In this document: piece after piece, positions 7,792 to 17,366 of the stretch
How the letters are laid out: each line of letters opens with the position of its first letter
Numbering within the stretch: position 1 is the stretch's first letter
NCBI GenBank assembly: GCA_041319085.1
Contig: CP101033.1
Span: 3,002,501-3,066,500, forward strand
From: Aeromonas veronii
Lineage (GTDB): Bacteria > Pseudomonadota > Gammaproteobacteria > Enterobacterales > Aeromonadaceae
DNA: 64,000 bases
Direction: 5' to 3'
Made by a program: the position numbers and the translations under genes
Notes under the pieces: model-generated
Databases searched by the model: none
What the model saw: only the letters and a program-made list of their open reading frames with translations
Told to the model about the DNA's origin: nothing

Positions 7792-8670
7792 ATGAACGAG
7801 TTTATGAATGTGAAGCAGGTGGCCGAGTACCTCGATCTCAACGAGAAGAAGGTCTACCAGCTCGCCAACGAAGCGCGTATCCCCGCCACCAAGGCGACCG
7901 GCAAGTGGCTGTTTCCCCGCTCCCTGCTCGACCGCTGGCTGCTCGGCAGCTGCCACGAGGGGGTGATGAACGACCGGCTGCTGCTGGCGGGCTCGGACGA
8001 CGTGCTGCTGCACTACGCCAGCAGCCGCTTGGCACAGCAGCTCGGCACCCAGGCACTGGTGGGCTACACCCCGTGCGGCACCCGTCAGGGGCTGGCGATG
8101 CTGGCGCGCGGCCATGTGGAGATCGTAGCCATCCACTGGGGGCAGGCCGAGGAGGCCCACCTGCGCCACCCGGCGCTGGTGCAGCAGTATCAGGGCCACC
8201 GGCAATGGGTGATCGTTCATGGATTTAGGCGGGTGCAGGGGCTGGTGCTGCGCCAGGGGCTGCAACCCAAGGAGGCGAAAGAGGCGCTCGACTGGCGCTG
8301 GGCCATGCGTCAAGAAGGGGCTGGCAGCCAGCGCGCCCTGCAGGAGTGGCTGCAAACGCAAGGGGAGTCGCTGACCCGGCTGGAGCGCACCATTGAGGTC
8401 AACAGCGAGCGGGAGCTGGCCGCCGCCATCAGCCGCGGCGATGCGGATGTCGGGCCCGGCGCCCAGAGCACAGCCACCGAGTTTGGCCTCGGCTTTATGC
8501 CCTTGTCGCAGGAGTGCTTCGATCTGGTGATGCCGCAGGGGGTCTTCTTTCGCACCCTGCTGCAACAGCTGATCGGCTGGCTGCAATCCCCCGAGGGACG
8601 CGAGCTGGCGGCCCGCCTCGGCGGCTATGACCTGACCCAGAGCGGCAAGCTGGTGTGGAGTCCGCAGTAA
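7792..8670 (+). CDS. HTH plus substrate-binding-domain regulator next to fdhD
   Basis: A 292-residue two-domain protein. Residues about 5-50 are an excisionase/MerR-like helix-turn-helix (VKQVAEYLDLNEKKVYQLANEARIPATKATGKWLFP). The remainder, from about 60, resembles a type-2 periplasmic binding protein without any signal peptide (COG1910-like): LLLAGSDDVLLHYAS, TPCGTRQGLAMLARGHVEIVAIHW, DADVGPGAQSTATEFGLGFMPL. Such one-component regulators are thought to sense molybdate, tungstate or a cofactor. Its place between fdhD and the tungstate importer supports oxyanion sensing (inference). It is three bases after fdhD and ends at a strong hairpin. Confidence 0.75.
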   Translation: MNEFMNVKQVAEYLDLNEKKVYQLANEARIPATKATGKWLFPRSLLDRWLLGSCHEGVMNDRLLLAGSDDVLLHYASSRLAQQLGTQALVGYTPCGTRQGLAMLARGHVEIVAIHWGQAEEAHLRHPALVQQYQGHRQWVIVHGFRRVQGLVLRQGLQPKEAKEALDWRWAMRQEGAGSQRALQEWLQTQGESLTRLERTIEVNSERELAAAISRGDADVGPGAQSTATEFGLGFMPLSQECFDLVMPQGVFFRTLLQQLIGWLQSPEGRELAARLGGYDLTQSGKLVWSPQ

Positions 8671-8692
8671 ATAACCACTCACCCACAGACAA

Positions 8693-8726
8693 AACAGCCC
8701 GCCAACCATGTTGACGGGCTGTTTTT
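8693..8726. terminator. Bidirectional rho-independent terminator
   Basis: AACAGCCCG (8693-8701) pairs with CGGGCTGTT (8715-8723) and is followed by T5; the A-run before it gives a T-run on the other strand. It separates the convergent regulator (ending 8670) and histidine kinase (ending 8751). Confidence 0.85.
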
Positions 8727-8750
8727 ATAACGGGCCTTTTTATAAAAGCA

Positions 8751-10853
8751 TCAATCGCTTGTCTCACGCCCCTCGGCATTGAGGGCGATGCGCCACCCTT
8801 CCAGTTTCGCGGGCTCGCTGCCGCTGGGCAGCAGGGCGTGGCTGCGCAGCCGCACGGTAAAGCAGCTCCCCTGCCCCGGGGTGGAGTCCACCAACAGCTC
8901 CCCGCCCCAGCGGCTGATGATGCGGTGGCTCAGGGCCAGCCCCAGCCCGGTGCCGGTGGCGCGGGTAGTGAAGAAGGGGTCGAAGATCTTGTCGATAATG
9001 GCCGCCTCGATGCCGCTGCCGTTGTCGATCACTCGCACCTCGGCCCCGCGCAACTGACCCAGTTCATCGACCCAGTCGCGACTCTCGACCCGGATCTCCC
9101 CCTGCTCCCCCAGCGCGTGGCTGGCGTTGACCAAGAGGTTGATCAGCACCTGCAACAACTGCTGGCGATCCGCCTCGATGGGCTGCTGCGCCTTGAGATC
9201 GGCCACCAGCGCCACCTGCTGCTGACGCAGGGCGGAGCGCACCAGGGTCAGGCTCTCTTCGATAATGGGATTGAGGTGCTGCCACACCGGCGCTGTCTCG
9301 TAGTCGCCGGGGCGCGAATATTGCAGCAGGCTGCGGGTGATGGCGCGAATGCGCTCGATCTGGGCCAGCACCAGCGCCAGCTCCTCGCTGACCGGCTCGG
9401 CCGCCTCTCCCAGCTCCAGCTTCATCAGCTCCACATTGCCGAGGATCACCGCCAATGGGTTATTGATCTCATGGGCCACCCCGGCCGACAGCTCGCCGAG
9501 GGCCGCCAGCTTCTCGCTGATCAGCAGCTGCTGGCGCGCCTCGGTCAGCATATGGATATGATCTTCCAGCTCGGCAGTCTTGAGCTCGAGGCTTTGGGTG
9601 CGCTCGGCCACCTTCTGCTCCAGCTCATCGGCGCTGCGGGCCATCTGCTGCTGATGCGCCTCTTGCCTGTCCAGCATGGCGTCGAACTGGCGACCGAGCT
9701 GGGCCAGTTCGTGGTCGGGATCGAGGGCCAGCGGGCCGATACGGGCCGATTTCCCGGCCTGTACCTGCCGCACCACCTTGTGCATCCGCTCGATGGGGGA
9801 GAAGAGATCCCGCGCGCCGCGATAGACCAGCAGGCCGGAGAGCAGCAACAGCAGCACTACGCCGGAGCCCAGCTCCACCAGATTAGTGAGGTAGGTACGG
9901 ATGATGGGCCACTCGAGAAAACCGACATAGAGCATGCCGAGCCGCTCGCCCTTGGCTCCCAGCAGCGGCTCGTAGCCAGAGACATACCAGGCGTCGTGGA
10001 CGAAGGCGCGGTCAACCCACATCTCCCCCCGCCCCAGCACCTGCTCGCGCACCGGTGGCGAGACCCGGGTGCCCACCGCCCGGCCCACCTGACGGCTGCT
10101 GCTGACCGGCACGTTGGTGCTCACCCGCAGATCGTCGAGAAACAGGGTGACGGTGCCGACGCTGCCATCCGGCAGGGTGTTTTTGGCAAACACCTGCCCC
10201 TTGAGCTCATCCACCAGCCGGGTGCTGCCGTTGACAAGCTCGCCCCCCTCCAGCACCGCCCAAAGCGATCCGTCGCGGCCCATCACCGGCGCCAGAGAGA
10301 GGCTGATCAGCCCACGGTCCTCCACCACCTTAGTGCCATCCCGCTGCCACAGCACAGCCCGCTTGGCCAGTTGCGGGGAGAGGGCGAGCATCTCCTGCTG
10401 CGACCAGACCACGAAGTAACTGACACTGCGCCCGGCCGTGAGGGCGGCGCGCTCCTGCGCCGTCAGCTGATCCAGTTCGGGGCCACGGCGCAAGCGCAGA
10501 AAATCGAGGCCATAGTTGGCTGCCAGCGGCATCACCCAGTCATGCAGCTGATCCGGCGATTCCCGCAGCCGCAACTGAAAGGCCCAGGCATCGCGCAAAT
10601 GCTCGAGATGCTCGGTCTGGCGCTGCTGCTGCACTCTGATGGCATGGTGGGCCACCCCGAGATCGCTGCGCACCGTGGTGAGCAGGTTCTGCCAGCTGTA
10701 GGTGAGGGTCCAGTAGAGGGTGAGCGCGATCATGCCTACCAGAGTGAGCATGATGGGCACCGAGGTGAGCAGCAGCAGACGCCAGCGCACTTTGGTACGC
10801 ACGCAGCGGGGCAACAGGGTGCGCATGCAGCGGGAGAGCAGGGTCAGTTTCAT
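8751..10853 (-). CDS. NtrB-type membrane sensor histidine kinase
   Basis: About 701 residues. The first membrane helix (about 23-45) and a second near 330-350 bracket a large periplasmic double-Cache-like sensor domain. A HAMP linker and coiled coil (about 355-430) lead to the HisKA box GVAHEINNPLAVILGN, then the ATP-binding motifs LLVNASHAL (N box), VIDNGSGIE (G1), FDPFFTTRATGTGLGLAL (F/G2). The ATG at 10853 is preferred; a GTG two codons upstream is possible. It lies 25 bases downstream of a sigma-54 response regulator gene, which is its likely partner. The ligand is unknown; the location between fdhD and tupABC suggests formate, tungstate or a related signal. Confidence 0.85.
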   Translation of the reverse strand: MKLTLLSRCMRTLLPRCVRTKVRWRLLLLTSVPIMLTLVGMIALTLYWTLTYSWQNLLTTVRSDLGVAHHAIRVQQQRQTEHLEHLRDAWAFQLRLRESPDQLHDWVMPLAANYGLDFLRLRRGPELDQLTAQERAALTAGRSVSYFVVWSQQEMLALSPQLAKRAVLWQRDGTKVVEDRGLISLSLAPVMGRDGSLWAVLEGGELVNGSTRLVDELKGQVFAKNTLPDGSVGTVTLFLDDLRVSTNVPVSSSRQVGRAVGTRVSPPVREQVLGRGEMWVDRAFVHDAWYVSGYEPLLGAKGERLGMLYVGFLEWPIIRTYLTNLVELGSGVVLLLLLSGLLVYRGARDLFSPIERMHKVVRQVQAGKSARIGPLALDPDHELAQLGRQFDAMLDRQEAHQQQMARSADELEQKVAERTQSLELKTAELEDHIHMLTEARQQLLISEKLAALGELSAGVAHEINNPLAVILGNVELMKLELGEAAEPVSEELALVLAQIERIRAITRSLLQYSRPGDYETAPVWQHLNPIIEESLTLVRSALRQQQVALVADLKAQQPIEADRQQLLQVLINLLVNASHALGEQGEIRVESRDWVDELGQLRGAEVRVIDNGSGIEAAIIDKIFDPFFTTRATGTGLGLALSHRIISRWGGELLVDSTPGQGSCFTVRLRSHALLPSGSEPAKLEGWRIALNAEGRETSD

Positions 10854-10878
10854 CGCCACCCCATCCGATCAACTTTAC

Positions 10879-12234
<1,356 letters not shown>

Positions 12235-12263
12235 GGAAAAAAGTACCTCGGATGCACGTACGG

Positions 12264-12309
12264 TCGGTGAATGTCCCGATAACCGGAACTTGAGTGGGAC
12301 ATTTTGTCC
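12264..12309. promoter_or_regulatory. Upstream activator sites for tupA / regulator intergenic region
   Basis: The exact palindromic 14-mer GGGACATTTTGTCC lies at 12296-12309. An opposite-facing half-site AATGTCCCGAT lies at 12270-12280, identical to the half-site at 2268-2278. The pair sits 120-165 bases upstream of the sigma-54 promoter at 12429 and next to the start of the sigma-54 regulator gene. Shared placement at two operons makes chance unlikely. Confidence 0.65.
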
Positions 12310-12428
12310 TTACCGTATCAAAAGCACCAACATCAATTATTAAAAGCGATAACAAGCTCACCTAATTGATTCTAATAAGCTTCTGTTTTTAAACGGCAAA
12401 CCGTGAATGCACCAGCAAAGGAACAGTT

Positions 12429-12444
12429 TGGCACCCTGTTTGCT
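12429..12444 (+). promoter_or_regulatory. Consensus sigma-54 promoter for tupABC-mobA-mobB/moeA
   Basis: TGGCAC-CCTGT-TTGCT at 12429-12444 is a perfect match to TGGCAC-N5-TTGCW. It is 44 bases before the tupA ATG at 12488 and rules out the in-frame ATG at 12407, which is upstream of the transcription start. Confidence 0.85.
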
Positions 12445-12487
12445 TACTCTTACCCTCTCTTTATCCACGCTGAAAAGTTGCATCACG

Positions 12488-13330
12488 ATGACGATTAACA
12501 CCAGCCTCAAACGTTTTGCCCTCTCCCTCGCCGCCAGCCTGCTGATCGCCGGGGCCGCCCACGCCGAAGCGGATACTAATGCCACAAAAGCGCCGATCCG
12601 CCTCGCCACCACCACCAGCACCGAGCAGTCCGGTCTGCTGGGCTGGCTGCTGCCCCAGTTCACCAAGGAGACCGGTTATCCGGTGCAGGTGATGGCGGCC
12701 GGTACCGGCCAGAGCCTGAAGATGGGCGAGAATGGCGATGCGGATCTGGTGATGACCCACGCTCCCTCTGCCGAGAAGAAGTTCGTCGATGCGGGTTTTG
12801 GCATCGAGCCAGTACACCTGATGTACAACGACTTCGTTATCGTCGGCCCGGCAAAAGATCCGGCGGGTCTGGCCAAGCTGCACGACGCGGCCAAGGGGCT
12901 GCAAGCCATCAAGGAGCAGGGCCAGACCTTTATCTCCCGCGGTGACGAGTCTGGCACCCACATCAAGGAGAAGACCCTGTGGCAGGCCGCTGACGTCAAA
13001 CCCGAGTTTGCCGGTTACAAATCCATCGGCCAGGGGATGGGTCCGACCCTGACCATGGCCTCCGAGCTCGGTGCCTACACCCTGACCGACCGCGGCACCT
13101 GGCTCGCCTACCAGAGCAAGCTGGATCTCGCCGTACTGCTGGAGGGTGACAAGCGTCTGTTCAACCCCTATCAGGTGATCCTGGTCAACCCCAAGCGCTA
13201 CCCGGATCTCAACACCGAAGGGGCCCGCACCCTGAAGAACTGGCTGGTCTCCGAGCATGGCCAGCAGCTGATCGGCGACTTCAAGGTGGCGGGTCAGGCG
13301 CTGTTTGTCGCGGATGCCAACGGGAAATAA
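12488..13330 (+). CDS. tupA: Tungstate ABC transporter substrate-binding protein TupA
   Basis: A 280-residue periplasmic binding protein. It has an N-terminal signal peptide (basic start, hydrophobic FALSLAASLLIAGAAHA, cleavage after AHA). The mature N-terminus contains LATTTSTEQSGLL, the TTTS oxyanion-binding signature of TupA that distinguishes it from molybdate ModA. Other family features are MAAGTGQSLKMGENGDADLVMTHAP and SRGDESGTH. It captures tungstate for the TupBC importer, whose genes follow. The ATG at 12488 is chosen because the sigma-54 promoter lies just upstream; the ribosome site is weak. Tungsten may feed a W-containing formate dehydrogenase (inference). Confidence 0.92.
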   Translation: MTINTSLKRFALSLAASLLIAGAAHAEADTNATKAPIRLATTTSTEQSGLLGWLLPQFTKETGYPVQVMAAGTGQSLKMGENGDADLVMTHAPSAEKKFVDAGFGIEPVHLMYNDFVIVGPAKDPAGLAKLHDAAKGLQAIKEQGQTFISRGDESGTHIKEKTLWQAADVKPEFAGYKSIGQGMGPTLTMASELGAYTLTDRGTWLAYQSKLDLAVLLEGDKRLFNPYQVILVNPKRYPDLNTEGARTLKNWLVSEHGQQLIGDFKVAGQALFVADANGK

Positions 13331-13394
13331 TGGCAACGCTGACCCCTGCGATGACCTTGATGGCCCTCCCCCGGTTCGCTGAGGGAGGCGCCTG

Positions 13395-13481
13395 ATGCCG
13401 ACCCTGCTCGACACGACCGTATTGACGTCCCTCGCCCTGCACTACTCGCCCTGCACTATGAGAGAGGAGAGAGAGGTCTGA
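13395..13481 (+). CDS. 28-codon leader ORF, partial duplicate of the tupB start
   Basis: A short frame (MPTLLDTTVLTSLALHYSPC...) whose first 15 codons are a diverged copy of the first codons of tupB (MPTLLDTTLAALALL). The stop overlaps the tupB ATG as TGATG, so ribosomes finishing it could re-initiate on tupB. GGGAGG stands before it. It could be a coupling leader peptide or only a relic of a duplicated gene start. Confidence 0.4.
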   Translation: MPTLLDTTVLTSLALHYSPCTMREEREV

Positions 13482-14182
13482 TGCCAACCCTGCTCGATAC
13501 TACGTTGGCGGCCCTCGCCCTGCTGTTCAGTGGTGACACCGAACTGTGGCAGGTGGTGGGGGTCTCCTTCTCCGTCTCCGGCATCGCCCTGCTGCTGGTG
13601 CTGCTGCCCGCCTTGCTGCTGGGCTTTGCGCTGGCCTACCTGCCGCTACCCGGCCGCTGGCTCTGGCTCTCCTGCATCAATACCCTGCAATCGGTGCCCA
13701 CCGTGGTGATTGGCCTGCTGCTTTATATGTTGCTGTCGCGAGCTGGCCCCTTTGGCGACTGGAAGCTGCTCTTTACCCAGCAGGCGATGGTGGTGGGGCA
13801 GATGCTGATCGCCTTTCCGGTGATCGCTACCATGGCTCACGCAGCGTTTGTCCAGAGCGACCGGCGAGCCTGGGAGACCGCCCTGACCCTGGGGGTCTCC
13901 TGGCCCAAGGCGCTGATCGGGCTGATGCACGAGTGCCGCTTTGGCCTGCTGGCCGCCATCATCGGCGCCTTTAGCCGCATCGTTACAGAGGTGGGCTGCT
14001 CCATGATGGTGGGGGGCAATATCCTGCACTTCACCCGCAATATCCCCACCGCCATCGCGCTGGAGACCCAGAAAGGGGCCTTCACCCAGGGGGTGGCCCT
14101 CGGCATAGTGCTGCTCACCCTCGCCCTCGCGCTCAACCTGTTGCTGACGGCGTGTCGCGGCCACAGCTATCTGAAGAACTGA
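13481..14182 (+). CDS. tupB: Tungstate ABC transporter permease TupB
   Basis: A 233-residue inner-membrane permease with about five to six hydrophobic segments (for example VSFSVSGIALLLVLLPALLLGFALAYL and VALGIVLLTLALALNLLL). The cytoplasmic coupling loop common to BPD-type permeases is visible as ETALTLGVSWPKALIGLMHE. It forms the membrane channel with TupA and TupC. The ATG at 13481 overlaps the stop of a 28-codon leader ORF; GAGGAGAGAGAGG provides the ribosome site. Confidence 0.9.
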   Translation: MPTLLDTTLAALALLFSGDTELWQVVGVSFSVSGIALLLVLLPALLLGFALAYLPLPGRWLWLSCINTLQSVPTVVIGLLLYMLLSRAGPFGDWKLLFTQQAMVVGQMLIAFPVIATMAHAAFVQSDRRAWETALTLGVSWPKALIGLMHECRFGLLAAIIGAFSRIVTEVGCSMMVGGNILHFTRNIPTAIALETQKGAFTQGVALGIVLLTLALALNLLLTACRGHSYLKN

Positions 14183-14216
14183 CCATGCCCCCACTGTGTA
14201 TCAACAGGAGTAACCC

Positions 14217-14912
14217 ATGGCTCTGACCGCCCACCAGCTGACGATGCGCTTTGGCGAGCGCCAGCTGTTCGAGATTGACCGGCTCGCCATCGCACCGGGG
14301 GATGCCATCTGGCTGCATGGAGCCAACGGGGTGGGCAAGACCACCTTGCTCAAAATCCTGGCAGGGCTGCTCGCCCCCACCCGCGGCCACACCAATCTGC
14401 CGGGGCGCTGGCAACAGCGGCTCAACCGGCTGCTCAAGCGGGATCTGGGGCCGGGCCGGGTCACCTATCTGCACCAGACCCCCTATCTGTTCGATCGCAC
14501 GGTGCACGACAACGTCGCCTGGGCGCTCGATAAACAGCTCGGCAGCGAGATCCGAGTGTTCGAGGCGCTGCGCCGGGTCGAGCTGGAGGGGTTGGCGCGG
14601 GAGCACATCAGCATTTTGTCCGGTGGCGAACGGCAACGGCTGGCAATGGCCCGCGCCTGGGCGCTGCAACCGGCCTTTCTGCTGATGGATGAGCCCACCG
14701 CCAATCTGGACACACATTCGGTTGCCCTGATGGCCGCATTGGCGCAAGATCTGCGGGAACATGGCAGCGGCCTGGTCGTCATCAGCCACCAGAGCAATGC
14801 CCTGACCGACCTGTGCGAGCGGCAATGGACCCTCGCCCGTGGCCAGCTGCAAGAGACGACCCCTTTAAAAATCATCGAGCGACATGACTTCAAAAAGCGA
14901 CAGCCACTCTGA
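14217..14912 (+). CDS. tupC: Tungstate ABC transporter ATP-binding protein TupC
   Basis: A 231-residue ABC ATPase. Walker A GANGVGKTT (about 35-43), ABC signature LSGGERQR (about 134-141), Walker B LLMDEP (about 155-160) and a switch His in VVISHQS are all present. It powers tungstate import with TupA and TupB. Only 34 bases follow tupB. Its last 29 bases overlap the start of mobA, which argues for one transcript joining oxyanion uptake and cofactor assembly. Confidence 0.9.
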   Translation: MALTAHQLTMRFGERQLFEIDRLAIAPGDAIWLHGANGVGKTTLLKILAGLLAPTRGHTNLPGRWQQRLNRLLKRDLGPGRVTYLHQTPYLFDRTVHDNVAWALDKQLGSEIRVFEALRRVELEGLAREHISILSGGERQRLAMARAWALQPAFLLMDEPTANLDTHSVALMAALAQDLREHGSGLVVISHQSNALTDLCERQWTLARGQLQETTPLKIIERHDFKKRQPL

Positions 14913-15528
14913 TCCCGTTGCCGTATCAGCAGTGATCCTGGCAGGAGGCCGCGCCACCCGGATGGGGGGCGAAGACAAGGGATGGGTAGCACTGGCGGGA
15001 CGCCCTCTTATCGACCATGTTTTGGCGCGCCTGCGCCCCCAGGTGGATGAGGTGCTGATCAACGCCAACCGCAGTCAGGCCCGCTATCAGGCGCTGGCCC
15101 CGGTCATCAGCGATGACAACAACGACTATCTCGGCCCGCTGGCGGGCATGCAGGCAGGTCTTGCCGCCTCCCGTCACGACTGGGTGCTGTTCGTCCCCTG
15201 CGATGGCCCCGCCCTGCCGCTGGATCTGATGAGCCGCTTTCGCGCCGCCCTGACCCCGGATACCGAGCTGGTAGTGGCCCACGATGGCGACTGGCTGCAA
15301 CCCGTGGTGGCCCTGCTGCACAAATCCCTGCTCCCCTCCCTCACCGCCGCACTGGCCGAGGGAGAGCGCAAAATCGATATCTGGTTTGCCCGCCACCATA
15401 TGGCGGTGGTGAGCTTTGCCGATCAGCCGGATGCCTTTATCAATCTCAACAGCCCTGCCGAGCTGGCCGCCTACGAGGCCCGTCTGCTTGCCACGGCTAT
15501 CGACCCCCAACAAGGAGTCACCTCATGA
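14884..15528 (+). CDS. mobA: Molybdenum cofactor guanylyltransferase MobA
   Basis: A 214-residue MobA. It transfers GMP from GTP to molybdopterin to give MGD, the form of the cofactor used by bacterial formate dehydrogenases. The nucleotide-binding signature LAGGRATRMGGEDKGW (about 19-34) is present, as are NDYLGPLAGMQAGL, FVPCDGPALP with the metal-binding Asp, and INLNSPAEL near the C-terminus. It overlaps tupC by 29 bases and mobB-moeA by four bases (ATGA), indicating tight coupling. Confidence 0.93.
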   Translation: MTSKSDSHSDPVAVSAVILAGGRATRMGGEDKGWVALAGRPLIDHVLARLRPQVDEVLINANRSQARYQALAPVISDDNNDYLGPLAGMQAGLAASRHDWVLFVPCDGPALPLDLMSRFRAALTPDTELVVAHDGDWLQPVVALLHKSLLPSLTAALAEGERKIDIWFARHHMAVVSFADQPDAFINLNSPAELAAYEARLLATAIDPQQGVTS

Positions 15529-17303
15529 CCCCGGCCCCCACCCTTCCCCTGCTCGGCTTCGCCGCCTGGAGCGGCACCGGCAAGACCACCTTGCTGGAGC
15601 AGTTGATCCCCCTGCTGGTGGATCGCGGCCTGCGCATCGGGGTGCTCAAGCACGCCCATCACGATTTTGATATCGACCAGCCGGGCAAGGACAGCTATCG
15701 CCTGCGCAAGGCGGGTGCCCGACAGATGATGGTCGCCTCCCGCCGCCGCCATGCGCGCATAACTGAAACAACGCACGGCGAAACGGAACTGGCCGAAGCT
15801 GACTTTCGCCAGCTGCTGGCCAGCTTCGATCAGACAGAGCTCGATCTGCTCTTGGTCGAGGGGTTCAAACACGAACACTTCCCGAAAATCGAGCTGCACC
15901 GCGCCGAGATTGGCAAGCCGCTGCTCTTCCCCGAAGACAGCGACATCATTGCGCTGGCCAGCGATCAGCCCCAACAGAGTGGCGAACAACAGCAGACAAG
16001 CCTGCCCCGCCTCAATATCAACGATCTGGCGGCCATCGCCGACTTCGTCTGTTGCTGGCTTGACGGCTGCCAGAACAAGGAGCCGGAGGCGGGCAAGGGT
16101 TTTCTCTCGGTCGAAGCGGCCCGCAGCGCCATTCTGGCAGCTCTCACCCCGAGCACAGCCAGCTGCGACAAGCCGCTGGCCCAGTGCCACGGCGCCGTGC
16201 TGGCCGCCGATCTGATCAGCCCCATCAATGTGCCGCCCCACGCCAACTCGGCGATGGATGGCATTGGCCTTCGGGGCGACGATCTCGCCGCCGGTCGCTG
16301 GCTGCTGGTGGGTGAAGTGCTGGCGGGCCAGCAGCGCCATGAGCCGGTGCTGGCCGGTCAGGCGGTGCAGATCATGACCGGCGCCCCGCTGCCCCCCGGT
16401 GTCGATACCGTGGTGATGCGGGAAGAGACGCTTATTGAGGGTGAGTGGGTCACCGTCACCGCCCCGATACGAGCAGGGCAGAATGTGCGCCTCGCCGGCG
16501 AAGATCTCGCCAAAGGCGCGGTCGCCATTGCGGCAGGTACGTATCTTGGCGCACCCCAGCTGGGGCTGGCGGCATCACTCGGTCAAGCCAGTCTCACTGT
16601 GCGCACCCCGCTGAAAGTGGCGCTGTTCAGTACCGGTGACGAAGTGCAGGCCCCGGGCGAGCAGCTCGCCCCCGGCCATATCTTCGACAGCAACCGCTTC
16701 ACCCTGATGGCCCTTATCCGCGCCGCCGGTTGCGAGGTGATGGATCTTGGCATCATTCCCGATGACAAGACCATCCTGCGCCAGCAGCTGGAGCAGGCCG
16801 CCGCCAGCGCCGATCTGGTGCTGAGCTCGGGCGGGGTCTCCGTGGGCAACGCCGACTTTATCAAGCTGGTGCTGGCGGAGCTCGGCCAGATCGATTTCTG
16901 GCGCATCCAGATGCGGCCGGGCCGCCCGCTCGCCTTTGGCAAGCTGGGGCAGACCCCCTTCTTCGGCCTGCCGGGCAATCCGGTGGCGGCGATGATCTGC
17001 GTGCTGCAGTTTGTCGAGCCCGCCATCGCCCGCCTGCAGGGCAAGCGGTGGCAGCCGCTGCGCCTGTCGGCACTGGCGGATGAGAAAATGAAGAGCCGCC
17101 CGGGGCGCACCGAGTTTCTGCGCGGCATCTTCCATCAGGACCGTAACGGCCAGCTGCGGGTGCGCACCACCGGGCCACAGGGCTCCGGTATTTTGAGCTC
17201 CATGGCCGATGCCAACTGCCTGATAGAAATCGTACCGGATCAACCCGGGATCGCCGTTGGCGAGCGGGTCTGGATCCACCCCTTGCAGGGACGACTGGCC
17301 TGA
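15525..17303 (+). CDS. MobB-MoeA fusion: MGD adaptor plus molybdopterin molybdotransferase
   Basis: A 592-residue fusion. Residues about 1-180 are MobB, a GTP-binding adaptor of MobA, with Walker A WSGTGKTT (15-22) and LLVEGFKHE. Residues about 190-592 are MoeA, which inserts molybdate (or tungstate) into adenylylated molybdopterin: NSAMDG, MTGAPLPPGVDTVVM, SSGGVSVGNADF, MRPGRPLAFG and GLPGNPVAA are recognisable. E. coli has these as separate genes. The fusion puts metal insertion and nucleotide attachment in one polypeptide, directly downstream of tungstate import. Start overlaps the mobA stop. Confidence 0.93.
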   Translation: MTPAPTLPLLGFAAWSGTGKTTLLEQLIPLLVDRGLRIGVLKHAHHDFDIDQPGKDSYRLRKAGARQMMVASRRRHARITETTHGETELAEADFRQLLASFDQTELDLLLVEGFKHEHFPKIELHRAEIGKPLLFPEDSDIIALASDQPQQSGEQQQTSLPRLNINDLAAIADFVCCWLDGCQNKEPEAGKGFLSVEAARSAILAALTPSTASCDKPLAQCHGAVLAADLISPINVPPHANSAMDGIGLRGDDLAAGRWLLVGEVLAGQQRHEPVLAGQAVQIMTGAPLPPGVDTVVMREETLIEGEWVTVTAPIRAGQNVRLAGEDLAKGAVAIAAGTYLGAPQLGLAASLGQASLTVRTPLKVALFSTGDEVQAPGEQLAPGHIFDSNRFTLMALIRAAGCEVMDLGIIPDDKTILRQQLEQAAASADLVLSSGGVSVGNADFIKLVLAELGQIDFWRIQMRPGRPLAFGKLGQTPFFGLPGNPVAAMICVLQFVEPAIARLQGKRWQPLRLSALADEKMKSRPGRTEFLRGIFHQDRNGQLRVRTTGPQGSGILSSMADANCLIEIVPDQPGIAVGERVWIHPLQGRLA

Positions 17304-17366
17304 TACCCGCACGGGGCGTCGGCCGGATGCACGGCGCCCCGTCACCCACCTGACAGGAGGTAGACC

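Noticed and set aside
12407..12487. Upstream ATG giving TupA a 27-residue extension
   Set aside because: It lies before a perfect sigma-54 promoter at 12429, and the signal peptide begins at 12488.
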